Assembly (NCBI GenBank): GCA_029747015.1 | Contig: JAKOGI010001576.1 | Location: forward strand, 2,501 to 66,500 | Reading direction: 5' to 3' | DNA length: 64,000 nt | Origin: Carnegiea gigantea | Lineage: Eukaryota; Streptophyta; Magnoliopsida; Caryophyllales; Cactaceae | In this document: positions 53,101-60,197 of the stretch, one piece after another | How the letters are laid out: every line of letters begins with the position of its first letter | Numbering within the stretch: position 1 is the stretch's first letter | Notes under the pieces: generated by a model | Database searches by the model: none | Seen by the model: the letters and a program-made list of their open reading frames with translations, nothing else | Told to the model about the DNA's origin: nothing | Program-made: the position numbers and the translations under genes

Positions 53101-56100
53101 ACCACCCATCTCCACCACCAACAAACTGAATAAAGGAAGAAAGAGAGTAAGAGGAAGAGAGGGAGATAAAAGAAAGCGCAGTAGCAACAGCGTCAGAAGG
53201 AGGAGGGACCCAAGACACCAGCAATAGCACACGAAAAAGGCGCAAAGAAGAGGGACCGAAGGCTGGTTGAGGAACTAGCAACAACAGGCATGCACAAGAA
53301 GAGCTTAAGCCCTCGTGCTATCCCTTGTCTATACCTAAGGAGGAGGGAAGCATGAGAATGTATGTAGAGGGCAGAGCCACCAACAAGATAACCATCAAAT
53401 ACATGCACCCTATTCGAAGATTTGAGGATACGCTAGATGAACTGTATGGATACAGGAGTGTTCTAAGGTGGACTTGAGAAGTGGCTACTATCAAATTATA
53501 ATTACAACAGGTGATGAATGGAAGACTGCATTCAAAACCAAAGGATCCTATGAGTGGCTTGTCATGCCATATGGACTCTCCAAGGCACCCAGCACCTTCA
53601 TGAGAGTGACAAATCAAGTCTTCATTGGAAAGTTTGTGGTTGTCTACTTTGATAACATTTTAGCCCACAACAATAGGGAAAAAAAGCATGTTGAGCACTT
53701 GTTGCAAGTAATTAAGGTTCTTGAGAAGGAAAAGCTACAAGACACCCTTAAAAGTGTACAATTAGGTCACCTTCCTTGGGAACATTACCGCCCCCCAAGG
53801 CATTCAAGTAGATGAGGGTAAGGAGAAAGCTATTAACAGGTGGCGAGTCCCAAAGATCATTCATGATGTGAGAAGCTTTCCTGGTTTAGGTTCCTTCTAA
53901 AGAAGATACATCAAGAACTTCTGCACTATCATGACACCAATGACATAAGTGATCAAAATTAGCTCATTTCAATGGACTCCTACAGCTGAAAAGGCCTTGG
54001 AAGAAATCATGGACAAGCGGACTGAAGCTCCTGCCTTGCCACTTCCATGATTTGAGAAAGTCCTCAAAGTTGAGTGATGCCTCTGGAATGGGCATTGGTG
54101 GAGTTCTTACTCAAAAGGGCAAACCTTTAGCCTTTTTTAGCGAGAAGCTGCGTAACTCAAGAAGAAAATACTCCACCTATGATAAGTAGTTTTAGACAAT
54201 CATAAGATGTCTTAGGCATGAAAGCCACAACCTAATTGCCAAGGATGAATGAGTTCATCCTAGATTCAGATCATGAAACCTTGAAATACATCCAAGGGCA
54301 ACGGAAACTCAATGCAAGACATGCTAAATGGGTGCAATAACTGTAATCTTTCCACTTCAGCATCAAGCACAAATCAGGGAGGCTCAATCAAGGGGTTGAT
54401 ACACCATCAAGGAGGCATTTGCTTCTACTTTAGCTTGAGAATTGTGTTCCGGGTTTTAAGCACTTTAAGGCTTTGTATGAGAATGATGAAGACTTCAAAA
54501 AGTCGTTTGTGCAGTGCTCTAACAGAATCCTAACGAAAGAGTACCTAGAGCATGAAGGGTACTTATACAAGGGTACTTATACAAGTGTAGTATATTATAC
54601 TTCAAAGAGGTCACGAGCCTACATGGGATTTTCAAAGATGGCTAGACTAAACTCTTTGTGGTAGTTGATAGATTTTTAAAGATGGTTCATTTAATAGCCT
54701 TAACAGACCAATGATGCAACTCAAGTGGCTGAATTATACTTCAAAGGCGTCATGAGGCTACATAGGATTCCTAGATCCATTGTGTCAGCCAAGGACATAA
54801 AATTCTTAAGTGATTTCTAGATTACTTTGTGGAAGAAAGTAGGAACTAAACTCAAGTACAGCACTACATGCCATCTCCAAACAGATGCCCAGACCAAAGT
54901 CACCAATAGGTCTCTTGGAGCTCTCCTAAGGGTGCTGATCAAGTCATATGTTAAGGCTTGGTATCTTCTACTAGCCCATATGGAGTTTGTATATAACAGA
55001 ACCCCTCCTAAACCCATTGGCCTTTCTCCTTTCAAGATAGTGTATCAAGTTGAACCTTTAACTCCAAGAGACTTGCCACCAAAGCGATCCAGGATTTTCA
55101 TAAGAAGGTTAGAGACAATATTCAGAAGACCAATGCCACCTGTTAGTCTAATGCCAACAAGCATAGGAAGGAGATTGTCTTCCAACGTGGTGATCTGGTG
55201 TAGATTCACTTGAGAAAGAAGAGATTCTCACATAAAGGGGGGGAAGGTCCAAGCTGAGTCCAAGGGCAGATGGTAATGTAGGACGCTCTAAGAGCAATTC
55301 CTACAAAGGGGAATAATTGGTATAGGACGCTCTAAGAGCAATTTCTACGAAAAATTCTCACACAGATAAATACAGCTCCACTCAATTTAACTCAATTCTC
55401 ATCCATAATATGCCTACCAAATTACATAAAGGGGTTTATACAACCAAGAGGCTAACTAGTATTGCAAACCTAATAGTAAGATATAACCTAGAAAAGGATA
55501 AAAACATATAAGCTAATATTATCCTAATGGATTAGAAAACTAAATCTTAATAAAAAAAATACTAAATATTCTTATTTTGGAGATCTTAAAATATGCTTAA
55601 AAATAACCTACGAAAATAATGAAAAATGCAAAAGATCTTCAATATCAAAATATTCTAATTTCCTACATCTTTTTACCCATTGTTTACTCTTATTTTGTAT
55701 CAGATGGTCTTTTTGAGATCTTGAAAAGGATCAATAACAATGCATGCAAGGTCAAACTGCCTAGGGATTATGAAGTTTCAACCCCTTTCAATGTGCCCTT
55801 GCTTGCATGATGAACCACTTGAGAATTTGAGGTCAAATTCTCTTCAACAAGGGGAGGATGATGGAGATAGCCCCATATCCAACCCAGCTCAGCCATCCAC
55901 ACCTCAATCCATCCAAGCAATGGTGCAAAGAGTCGTATGTCAAGGAAAGCTTGTGTCTTAAGCCTGCATTCTGTCACCTCATTTGCTGAAGTCGTGGGGC
56001 TTATTTTGGGAGGTAACTTGTCTCTTTCTAGCTCATACTCTAGCTTTTAGATGACATACATTGCGCTCATACTTTTGGACAGCCAAGAAGCCAATGCAGC

Positions 56101-59100
56101 TCAAGCATGAAGCCAATGCAGCTCAAGCATTCAGCTTATTCCAGACTCCAGCCCAGCAATGCCCAGTTCTGGGAGGTATTTTATAACTCAATTTCCAGCA
56201 ACATTTTGACATGTTTAAGATCATGAAAATGTGCTAAAAATGTTATTTTACCTGACCCTAAAGTTGCATATTAAGGCCCTCAAGGACCAGCTTTTATCCA
56301 TCACAAGTTTCAGGGAAATTCCTTTTGTCCAAGGGAAAACTAGCTGCTGCCCACTTGCAAGTTGGCTGGGCAAATATCAAGATTACAAGCTCCAAATTGC
56401 ATTACTCAGTCACTAGTAGCTGAGTTTAGATGTTGTCTTAGCTCGACACATCATTAGTTTAGGCCAACAAGCAAGTGAGGTGTCAAAGCTCTTTTAGTAC
56501 TTTTGCCAATTATGTACTTTTCTGTGTTTCTTAGCATTTCTGTTTTCAGCTAAGCTTGGGTATTCAGCTGCCATTGTGAGAGAGGAAAGAGGAGTGTTTT
56601 ATAGCTAAAAACTCAGGTTGTAAAAACTGAGTTGTTGAATATAAGAAAGTTGAGCTTGGCTCCTTCTCTCTCAAACCGTTCAAGCTTATCTCTTTCTCTG
56701 GCTAGAAAGGGTGGTGATCTAGCTGAGTCATAGTGCATTTTCTGGTGGTGTCTCTTATCCAAAGAGCAGCTACAGGCCCTGTTCTTGAGTTGGTGGAAAG
56801 TCTTATCAAATTCAAGTTCAGTTCATCCCTTGTTTGCCTGTTCTGTGTTTGCTGTCTTCAGTCTTGACGCAAGTGTATCTTGGATTGCTTGAATTGCCGT
56901 TTACACTGTTCAACTAGTCAAGAGAATGCATCAGCCACTACACAAGTACACAGGACTTCTAAAATTTCTCATCATTCTTTTCTTTACCATGCCATAAGCC
57001 AGAGATATACCACAACCATTCTAGTTTTTGCAAACATACAGACTGTTTCCTATGTCTATCGTAACTCATATTTCATCACTTTCATTCATAAAGGATCCCA
57101 GATACAGCTAGTCAACGTGACCCTGTCCCTTCTTAACTAAAGCTTCGTAAGCTCCATCTTAGTGGAGTCTCCTTTTACTACCACAGCTACCCATGCCAGC
57201 AGAAGCATCTTTAACAGTCCCAAGCTATCTAGTTCGTAAATCCATTTAATTTAATAATACTCTTGCAGACATTGGGGTCATTAATATAAGCTTTGGGCAC
57301 AGATTCAATCCTCTCTTTAGGGTCCTTAACAAGGAAGAAGTTTGCAAATAAAAAATAAGCCTATAGCCACTATTTCTTTTATGCTATATTGAAACAACAT
57401 CAACCAGATGAAAATTCACCCCAAAACTGACAAATCAACTTTATTCCATCATCAACAGTTAAAATAAAACAACAATAAAGGGGTGCTTATAGGCTAAAAC
57501 TCCTGAGGAGATAAGGAAGCTAAACTAATATCCTCCTATAACAAAAATACTACTTTCCTAAACAATGACAAAGTTAATATCACAGGATCTACTACCCTAA
57601 ATATAGCCCAAAACTAAATCTGAAAAGAATCCATAAAATATAAAAATACAATGATTTCCTAAAACCAACAATTTTAAACATTAATTAGAAATATTGTATT
57701 TCCCTTTCTCATCAGCCACATCATTCTCCCCCTCTTAAAAAAGGAGAAAAAAATTTGACCATGAGTTTTAAAGAAAAGGAGAATAGGAGCCTAGAATTAA
57801 CCACCTATGTGTGCAGGGGCGGATCCTAGACCAGCCAAGGGTGTCCATGGACACCCTAACCGTCCATGGACACCTCTAACCCAAAAAAAGATGCTAATTA
57901 GCAAATTGAAGGGCTTAAAAGTTGTATAGGTGGACTCCTTAAACAGGCCCCAAAACCACGGACACTTTGCTGACTTGCATAATCAACTGGCCCATATCAG
58001 CTACTAACATGTTTTATTTTTGTTTTTTAAGAAAAAACACACTTGTAATTTTAAAGAATAAAGACCGGCAGAAGCACCAAACAGTGAACACATTCGACCC
58101 TCTCACTCTGACTCTCTCTCCTCTTAGTCTCTCTCCTCCAGCTTTCTCAGTCGAAAGCTAGCACACCCCCCCCCGGGCGACAGAAACACAACAGTCAGCC
58201 GGCCACAAGTCGACACCAAGGCGTTGGCACCGATGCTGCCACGCAATGCCGCCCCACCAACCCAGCCTCCGTCAACTATTGACGCTACCACATGGGTTAG
58301 GGTTTCAATCGTGAACAATTTTTTTTGGGGGGGCTTGAATTGCTTCTAATTGCTTGCTTCTGTTCTGCACATGGAGGTTGATTATTGAAATTGTTTGGTT
58401 AATAATTGTTATCATGTTTTGATCTCTTGCAATTGCTTGTGTTATTAGAGTTCTTTAATCAAACATAAGATCTGCTAAAATTCGTATGTTTGAATTCGAA
58501 ATATAATCAGATAGATGTGACCATTGGAAGAAGAGGATCAAAACGGCAAGGAAATTGGAAACTAGAAAGAATTGTCCAAAAGGAATCACAATCAATGTTG
58601 CCTTATAGGCTGAAATTGGTAATGGAAGAAGAGAATGTGTTAGTGGTTGTGGTGGCGGTGGTGAAAGAAAGAAGAGACGGTCCTAGCAATATTAGAAGAC
58701 CAAGAAGCAGCGGCAGAAAAGAGGAAGCCATGGCCTCAACTAGAAATTGATGAAAAAAGAAAACCTATAACCAACTGACTAAGAGATAGAAACATTGAAC
58801 AAGGATAAATTGGTAATTTAAGTTTGCGTTATTTATTAGTAGACAAAAAGAGACATTATTTGCTTCAATTTGATTGATGGTGTACAACATGTAATTTTAT
58901 ACCCAGTGCAATTGTAGTCTTTCCCAACAGTTCGTGTTTAGTAGACTATTGTAATATTTCGTATATTGTTTGAACTTTATTTCATGGCATACATAGTGAT
59001 GAATGTTAGTAAGCAAACATGTCTGGATCCGCCACTGCATGTGTGGCTGACATCTAGCTTAGTTATGGTGTAAGGGGCAGACATTGTGGTTTTAAATTAA

Positions 59101-60185
59101 CAGGACTTAGAAAATATAGATTTGAAGTAAATCACTAATGCATTTAAAAAGGCCTTAAAATTCATGAACTTTTACAGTGATCTTATTAATAAATATAGGC
59201 TTCTTTTCTTGAAGGTTGACAGCTGCATGTTTTGCATCTTCACCTTCAAGTTTTTCACTGATCTGTACATAAAATCCAACATATGTCACTTCTTGGATTT
59301 TAGACATACTGTCGGTTTAACCAGATATCCTTCAATTGCAAATAGTCTTTTGTTTATTGCTGAGTTTTGGTGGGTTAAGAATCTTCCACATCCATCTCTG
59401 GTTTTGGCATTGATTTCCTAGATTTTGATGTTGACTTCCATGAAAGGGCGATAGCAAACTGTTTCATCTTTTCCTTCTCTAACACAATGAGTGTCTTCTC
59501 TAAACTCAACAACATATATATGATAATTTTCATATATGAGATTCCAATGTTCTTCCTAAATTCAACGAGGATTGGACCTGTAGCCACCTAGAGAAATAGG
59601 GAAGCAGAATCAACATACAGATTTCCATAATACGCTTCAGGCACACAATCATAACGCTCATATAAATTGGCCCTGAAATCATCGGTATCATAGGGACCAA
59701 TAATTCCATGTCCAGAAGCTAATCCAAAAGTATTCCTAAATCAATGTTACAAGGAGTTCCCTATAGTAATAGTACTTCAAGAAAGAAGGATTATATTCCC
59801 AATTCGCCATATCTTGAGTTATGATCTTGGATTGATGGTAGACTAAAAAAAATTTGGCCATAGGAATTGGGAACGAGGTTTATGGACAACATTGGAAGAT
59901 CATGTGCCAGCTTGCCATCGTCTATCTGATTAACATTGGGCAAGAAAATTCCACTAATTCCAAACACGTAACAGTTGAGCAAGAAATTGAACGGAAACTA
60001 AATTAAGACGAAGCGAAAGGGAGAAGAAGATTACCGGTAGGAGAAGAGCAGGCCCGAGCTAATTTCCGGGGAAGGCACTTCCGATTATGAGGGAGAGACA
60101 ATCGAGATTGCGGAAAAGGAAAAAATGCGACCTTTGCAAACAAGCACGGCGAGTTCCATCCCACCGCGTGACAGCCACTGCGCAT
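26489..60185 (-). CDS. HEME: Uroporphyrinogen III decarboxylase, plastid (5 exons, 31.9-kb intron 1)
   Basis: Decarboxylates the four acetate side chains of uroporphyrinogen III to give coproporphyrinogen III, in the plastid branch leading to heme and chlorophyll. The spliced CDS is 60185-60035, 28150-27768, 27678-27394, 27252-27017 and 26636-26489: 1203 nt, 400 residues, no internal stop, every intron GT-AG. Residues 1-50 form a basic, Ser-rich transit peptide; the catalytic domain starts at Asp51-Pro-Leu-Leu. Visible family motifs are MRQAGRYM (Arg72), FSDILTP (Asp122), YIVEGG (Tyr198), FDSWGG (Ser253), [12 protein letters not shown] and NLGHG (His368). By family knowledge Arg, Asp, Tyr, Ser and His at these places bind or protonate the substrate. 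The wording [17 protein letters not shown] resembles one of the two plant paralogues, HEME1 of Arabidopsis as I remember it. Length is normal. The one inference is the link between exons 1 and 2, which rests on phase match, the transit-like sequence and the absence of any nearer candidate exon. Confidence 0.85.
27017..27252 (-). CDS. HEME: UROD exon 4
   Basis: Acceptor ATACACAG|ATAGTT at 27253/27252; donor GAAAG|GTTTTT at 27017/27016. Seventy-eight codons plus two bases. Codes [16 protein letters not shown], the highly conserved [12 protein letters not shown] signature and [12 protein letters not shown]. Confidence 0.93.
27394..27678 (-). CDS. HEME: UROD exon 3
   Basis: Acceptor TTTAG|GTTGGT at 27679/27678; donor AAGCAG|GTAAGT, a consensus site, at 27394/27393; phase 0 at both ends, 95 codons. 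Codes the [17 protein letters not shown] strand-loop with the active-site Tyr198 and the IQIFDSWGG segment with Ser253. Intron 2 is only 89 bp and intron 3 is 141 bp, normal plant sizes that contrast with intron 1. Confidence 0.94.
27768..28150 (-). CDS. HEME: UROD exon 2
   Basis: Acceptor AAATTCAG|AT at 28151/28150; donor GAG|GTGACT at 27768/27767. Codes residues 51-182, including the substrate-site Arg72 in RQAGRYM, the FRERSE segment and Asp122 in FSDILTP. An open frame upstream of the acceptor can be read through, but it is not conserved and belongs to the intron. Confidence 0.93.
28510..28870 (+). repeat. Chromovirus 5' LTR
   Basis: Aligns along its whole length with 35496-35845, including GTGTCCAAGTCTTATTAGGA and a TATA-like CTATAAATAAGGGG. 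It differs by a longer T-run near 28838-28852 and scattered substitutions. Confidence 0.88.
29033..30027. mobile_element. Non-autonomous TIR DNA element inside the chromovirus leader
   Basis: Left end CTTAGTTTAAAAAAGCGAG and the reverse complement of the right end CTTAGTTTAAAAAGGCGAG match at 18 of 19 bases; the similarity continues into GCGCACTGAGGCG-type blocks. TTACACAT is duplicated at 29025-29032 and 30028-30035 (the next base, C, also matches). An 8-bp duplication fits hAT; 9 bp would fit Mutator-like. The ends are GC-rich (GGCGCGC and CGCCTCG blocks), the core AT-rich and non-coding. It lies between the 5' LTR and gag, so it inserted after the chromovirus did. Confidence 0.8.
30640..31743 (+). 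pseudogene. gag of the chromovirus
   Basis: N-terminal coiled-coil-like part ([13 protein letters not shown]...HQVEGL), then a His/Tyr/Arg-rich linker with HHSPRRNQ near 31078, [12 protein letters not shown] at 31158, [40 protein letters not shown] and [19 protein letters not shown] (31540). Spread over several frames with stops at about 30801, 31210 and 31330. Confidence 0.75.
32080..32464 (+). pseudogene. protease of the chromovirus
   Basis: Reads [21 protein letters not shown]; the active-site triad position is SNGS where D-S/T-G-S is expected, so the catalytic Asp is lost. AHILLGRP is followed by stops. It sits between gag and RT as usual. Confidence 0.65.
32700..34010 (+). pseudogene. 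RT and RNase H of the chromovirus
   Basis: [81 protein letters not shown], and the catalytic [13 protein letters not shown] at about 33187, intact. RNase [18 protein letters not shown] at 33619, [23 protein letters not shown] and [18 protein letters not shown]. Stops occur at 32985, 33099 and 33779, with at least one frame change. Confidence 0.8.
34130..35001 (+). pseudogene. integrase of the chromovirus
   Basis: HHCC remnants lie at about 34170-34310 and the core starts [18 protein letters not shown] near 34378. The second frame reads [32 protein letters not shown] and [13 protein letters not shown] (Asn at the second catalytic position, where SDRD is usual), then [13 protein letters not shown] with the last catalytic position as Asp instead of Glu. 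Likely inactive. Confidence 0.75.
35270..35488 (+). pseudogene. Chromodomain at the end of the chromovirus pol
   Basis: Reads [27 protein letters not shown] and then [23 protein letters not shown]. The aromatic/acidic layout and W-x-G-H segment match plant chromoviral chromodomains, and the ASFSKP tail is typical of this lineage. It is open from about 35000 and the domain itself carries no stop. Integrase and chromodomain lie in different frames because of a break near 34999. Confidence 0.8.
35496..35845 (+). repeat. Chromovirus 3' LTR
   Basis: Partner of the 28510 LTR. It starts TGGATTCATC right after the chromodomain stop and a short AGAGAG purine stretch, and ends CTCTATCA before the duplicated TATTG. 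Confidence 0.88.
35851..37334. other. UROD intron sequence between two gypsy blocks; nothing seen
   Basis: No coding region, RNA gene or repeat boundary recognised. This probably belongs to the pre-insertion intron. Confidence 0.5.
37340..38423 (+). repeat. 5' LTR of gypsy element A
   Basis: TG...CA ends; shares with the 3' LTR the blocks CCAAGAAGCCAATGCAGCTC, GTACTTTTCTGTGTTTCTTA and GGTGGTGTGTCTTATCC. Confidence 0.85.
38428..38439 (+). other. Primer-binding site, initiator Met tRNA type
   Basis: TGGCATCAGAGC, one mismatch from the common TGGTATCAGAGC; four bases after the LTR end. Confidence 0.75.
38505..40309 (+). pseudogene. gag and protease of element A
   Basis: The gag part has many stops. 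[17 protein letters not shown] capsid coding lies near 38910, [21 protein letters not shown] at 39090 and a zinc-knuckle relic with GHIASECPN near 39630. The protease reads [20 protein letters not shown] near 39820, with the DGEN active-site variant seen in this gypsy group, then [19 protein letters not shown] and [13 protein letters not shown] (40010-40130). The frame ends at 40309, close to the start of insertion B. Confidence 0.65.
40690..41140 (-). pseudogene. C-terminal end of the LINE ORF2
   Basis: Reads [18 protein letters not shown], then [19 protein letters not shown] and [12 protein letters not shown], the usual C-terminal wording of plant L1 ORF2 after the zinc-binding domain. A C-run/A-run low-complexity tract (40945-40967) and a frame break separate it from the RT part. 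Confidence 0.7.
41160..43500 (-). pseudogene. L1-type LINE ORF2: reverse transcriptase and zf-RVT region
   Basis: Order on the minus strand: [17 protein letters not shown] (43510), [16 protein letters not shown] (43300), [16 protein letters not shown] (43000), [12 protein letters not shown] with [10 protein letters not shown] (42790), [13 protein letters not shown] (42510), [14 protein letters not shown] with the intact catalytic FADD (42350), [17 protein letters not shown] (42140), [28 protein letters not shown] (about 42055-41970), [11 protein letters not shown] and LLGEWLWRF. Then [17 protein letters not shown] (41610) and a region up to [15 protein letters not shown] of zinc-binding type. 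Stops at about 41726 and in the 42620-42900 stretch. In a live element it would copy LINE RNA at a nicked target. Confidence 0.85.
43543..44000. repeat. Right half of the left terminal repeat of B
   Basis: Continues the repeat interrupted by the LINE and matches 52890-53280 (GGCGTAGG/GGTGTGGG; CTTGC...AAAAGG; AGAAAACTCCTCAC). Includes a (GA)n run at 43798-43820. Frames opened on the minus strand are low-complexity Leu/Ser repeats. Confidence 0.6.
44610..46400 (+). repeat. Solo-type LTR related to the 21.5-22.9 kb LTR
   Basis: Shares in the same order: a 'GACGTCCAAATGC/GATGTCCAAATTT' block (45384), ATCTTGAGGTTT (45428), the TATA-type TATAAATGCC (45951), GGTGTTCAAGTGAGTCTTAA (46079) and GATTAAGGGCCCTA (46134). 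No gag-pol flanks it on either side. Borders approximate. Confidence 0.55.
48997..49031. repeat. (CT)n microsatellite
   Basis: About 17 CT units inside insertion B. Confidence 0.9.
52640..53286. repeat. Right terminal direct repeat of insertion B
   Basis: Uninterrupted copy of the split left repeat. Contains a 35-base A run at 53064-53098. It ends where element A's RT coding resumes (53287). Confidence 0.55.
53287..54430 (+). pseudogene. RT and RNase H of element A (YFDN)
   Basis: It resumes mid-fingers as [16 protein letters not shown], shifts frame to [20 protein letters not shown], and continues as [20 protein letters not shown] and [15 protein letters not shown]. The catalytic box is [12 protein letters not shown] at 53637-53672: YFDN instead of YFDD, so one of the two metal-binding Asp residues is lost. 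RNase H relics: [15 protein letters not shown] (54079) and [14 protein letters not shown] coding, with stops. Confidence 0.8.
54430..55800 (+). pseudogene. integrase of element A, lacking the zinc-binding part and split by a solo LTR
   Basis: After [16 protein letters not shown] and [15 protein letters not shown] the HHCC domain is missing: sequence jumps to core relics near 54650. The core reads [20 protein letters not shown] and SAKDIKFLS (SAKD for SDRD), then [20 protein letters not shown] and [20 protein letters not shown]. The C-terminus LSPRADG near 55258 is interrupted, then continues at about 55702 as [20 protein letters not shown]. Multiple defects. Confidence 0.75.
55277..55667 (-). 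mobile_element. Solo copia-type LTR inside element A integrase
   Basis: TGTAGGA...TCCTACA termini. Read on the minus strand it begins TGTAGGAAATTAG, has a TATA-like TGTATAAACCCCTTTATG and ends in a 'GCTCTTAGAGCGTCCTACA' block that is also repeated about 50 bp inside. The coding sequence before and after is continuous (LSPRADG / GLFEILKR). CAGATGG occurs at both sides (55267-55273 and 55703-55709), though about 35 extra bases lie on the right, so the exact event is unclear. Confidence 0.6.
55859..56933 (+). repeat. 3' LTR of gypsy element A
   Basis: Starts TGATGGAGATAGCC after the purine tract and ends GAATGCATCA before GCCAC. It differs from the 5' LTR by numerous substitutions and by a local duplication (GAAGCCAATGCAGCTCAAGC) near 56090-56130, indicating an old insertion. 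Confidence 0.87.
56939..57813 (-). other. Intron sequence with a short unidentified coding-like relic
   Basis: On the minus strand at about 57360-57230 a stretch reads [20 protein letters not shown], followed at once by PNVCK, and a block near 57225-57120 reads [19 protein letters not shown] after a stop. Composition looks protein-like but I do not recognise it. Otherwise AT-rich and featureless. Confidence 0.3.
57814..59037. mobile_element. hAT-like non-autonomous element, 8-bp TSD
   Basis: Left end CAGGGGCGGATCC and right end GGATCCGCCACTG are inverted repeats (12 of 13), with the CAGGGGCGG-type terminus of plant hAT elements. TATGTGTG (57806-57813) and CATGTGTG (59038-59045) flank it, an 8-bp target duplication with one change. 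A perfect palindrome GTGTCCATGGACAC lies at 57841-57854 and its core recurs at 57862-57871. There is no transposase; a GC-rich patch at 58160-58280 and purine-rich 58490-58750 show no recognised protein. Confidence 0.82.
59376..59960 (-). pseudogene. Degenerate unidentified coding relic beside UROD exon 1
   Basis: Read on the minus strand it gives [20 protein letters not shown], then [20 protein letters not shown] and GELGI with a stop (59791). After a frame change come [40 protein letters not shown] and a stop near 59593, then [15 protein letters not shown] and [15 protein letters not shown] to 59375. The wording looks like true protein sequence, not random translation, but I cannot assign a family. 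It lacks an intact frame. It may be a retroposed or captured gene piece, or a gene overlapping the intron. Confidence 0.45.
60035..60185 (-). CDS. HEME: UROD exon 1 (chloroplast transit peptide)
   Basis: Fifty codons plus one base. ATG at 60185 is the first Met in this frame; an in-frame TGA lies upstream at 60215-60213, with only a TTG between them. The peptide begins [13 protein letters not shown] and ends [10 protein letters not shown]. It has no acidic residue and is rich in Arg, Lys and Ser, as plastid transit peptides are. The donor is ACCG|GTAATC at 60035/60034, phase 1. The leftover G joins AT at 28150 to make Asp, the first residue of the conserved '[10 protein letters not shown]' start of the mature enzyme. 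If this link were wrong, this could be the first exon of an unrelated gene. Confidence 0.7.
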
Positions 60186-60197
60186 TTCGTCAAACAA

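Larger units (their letters stand above)
40310..53286. mobile_element. Insertion B: large element with LTR-like direct repeats and no coding core
   Basis: It splits element A between its protease and RT. Its ends are direct repeats: 40330-40626 continued at 43528-43950 (split by a LINE), and 52640-53280. Shared blocks include GGTTAGTGTTTTATG, GAGTTAACTTTTAG and AAAAAGGCGC with a purine-rich stretch before it. Between about 44.0 and 52.6 kb there is no retrotransposon gene, so it resembles a non-autonomous LARD-type element. Borders are approximate and I found no target duplication. Confidence 0.5.
37340..56933 (+). mobile_element. Gypsy element A, 19.6 kb with nested insertions, TSD GCCAC
   Basis: LTRs at 37340-38423 and 55859-56933 begin TGATGGA(A/G)ATAGCCCC and end ...CA. 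GCCAC occurs directly outside both ends (37335-37339 and 56934-56938), so these two LTRs belong to one insertion event despite the 19.6-kb span. Primer site TGGCATCAGAGC at 38428-38439 (initiator Met tRNA type) follows the 5' LTR; a purine tract AACAAGGGGAGGA at about 55846-55858 precedes the 3' LTR. Gag and protease lie at 38.5-40.31 kb and RT to integrase at 53.29-55.80 kb; the intervening 13 kb is insertion B. RNase H and integrase wording is close to the 19.57-21.48 kb element. Confidence 0.85.
28151..60034 (-). other. UROD intron 1, about 31.9 kb, transposon-filled
   Basis: GT at 60034-60033 and AG at 28152-28151. Three transposon blocks with target duplications (28510-35845, 37340-56933, 57814-59037) sum to about 28.2 kb, leaving roughly 3.7 kb of probable ancestral intron. 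The two large gypsy blocks run antisense to UROD, so their own promoters and terminators lie on the non-transcribed orientation; the LINE inside is in sense orientation. Every insertion listed lies within the intron and none touches an exon or the recognised splice sites. Confidence 0.7.

Noticed and set aside
52891..53284. Frames with long Phe or Lys runs
   Set aside because: Caused by the 35-base A run and purine-rich LTR sequence.
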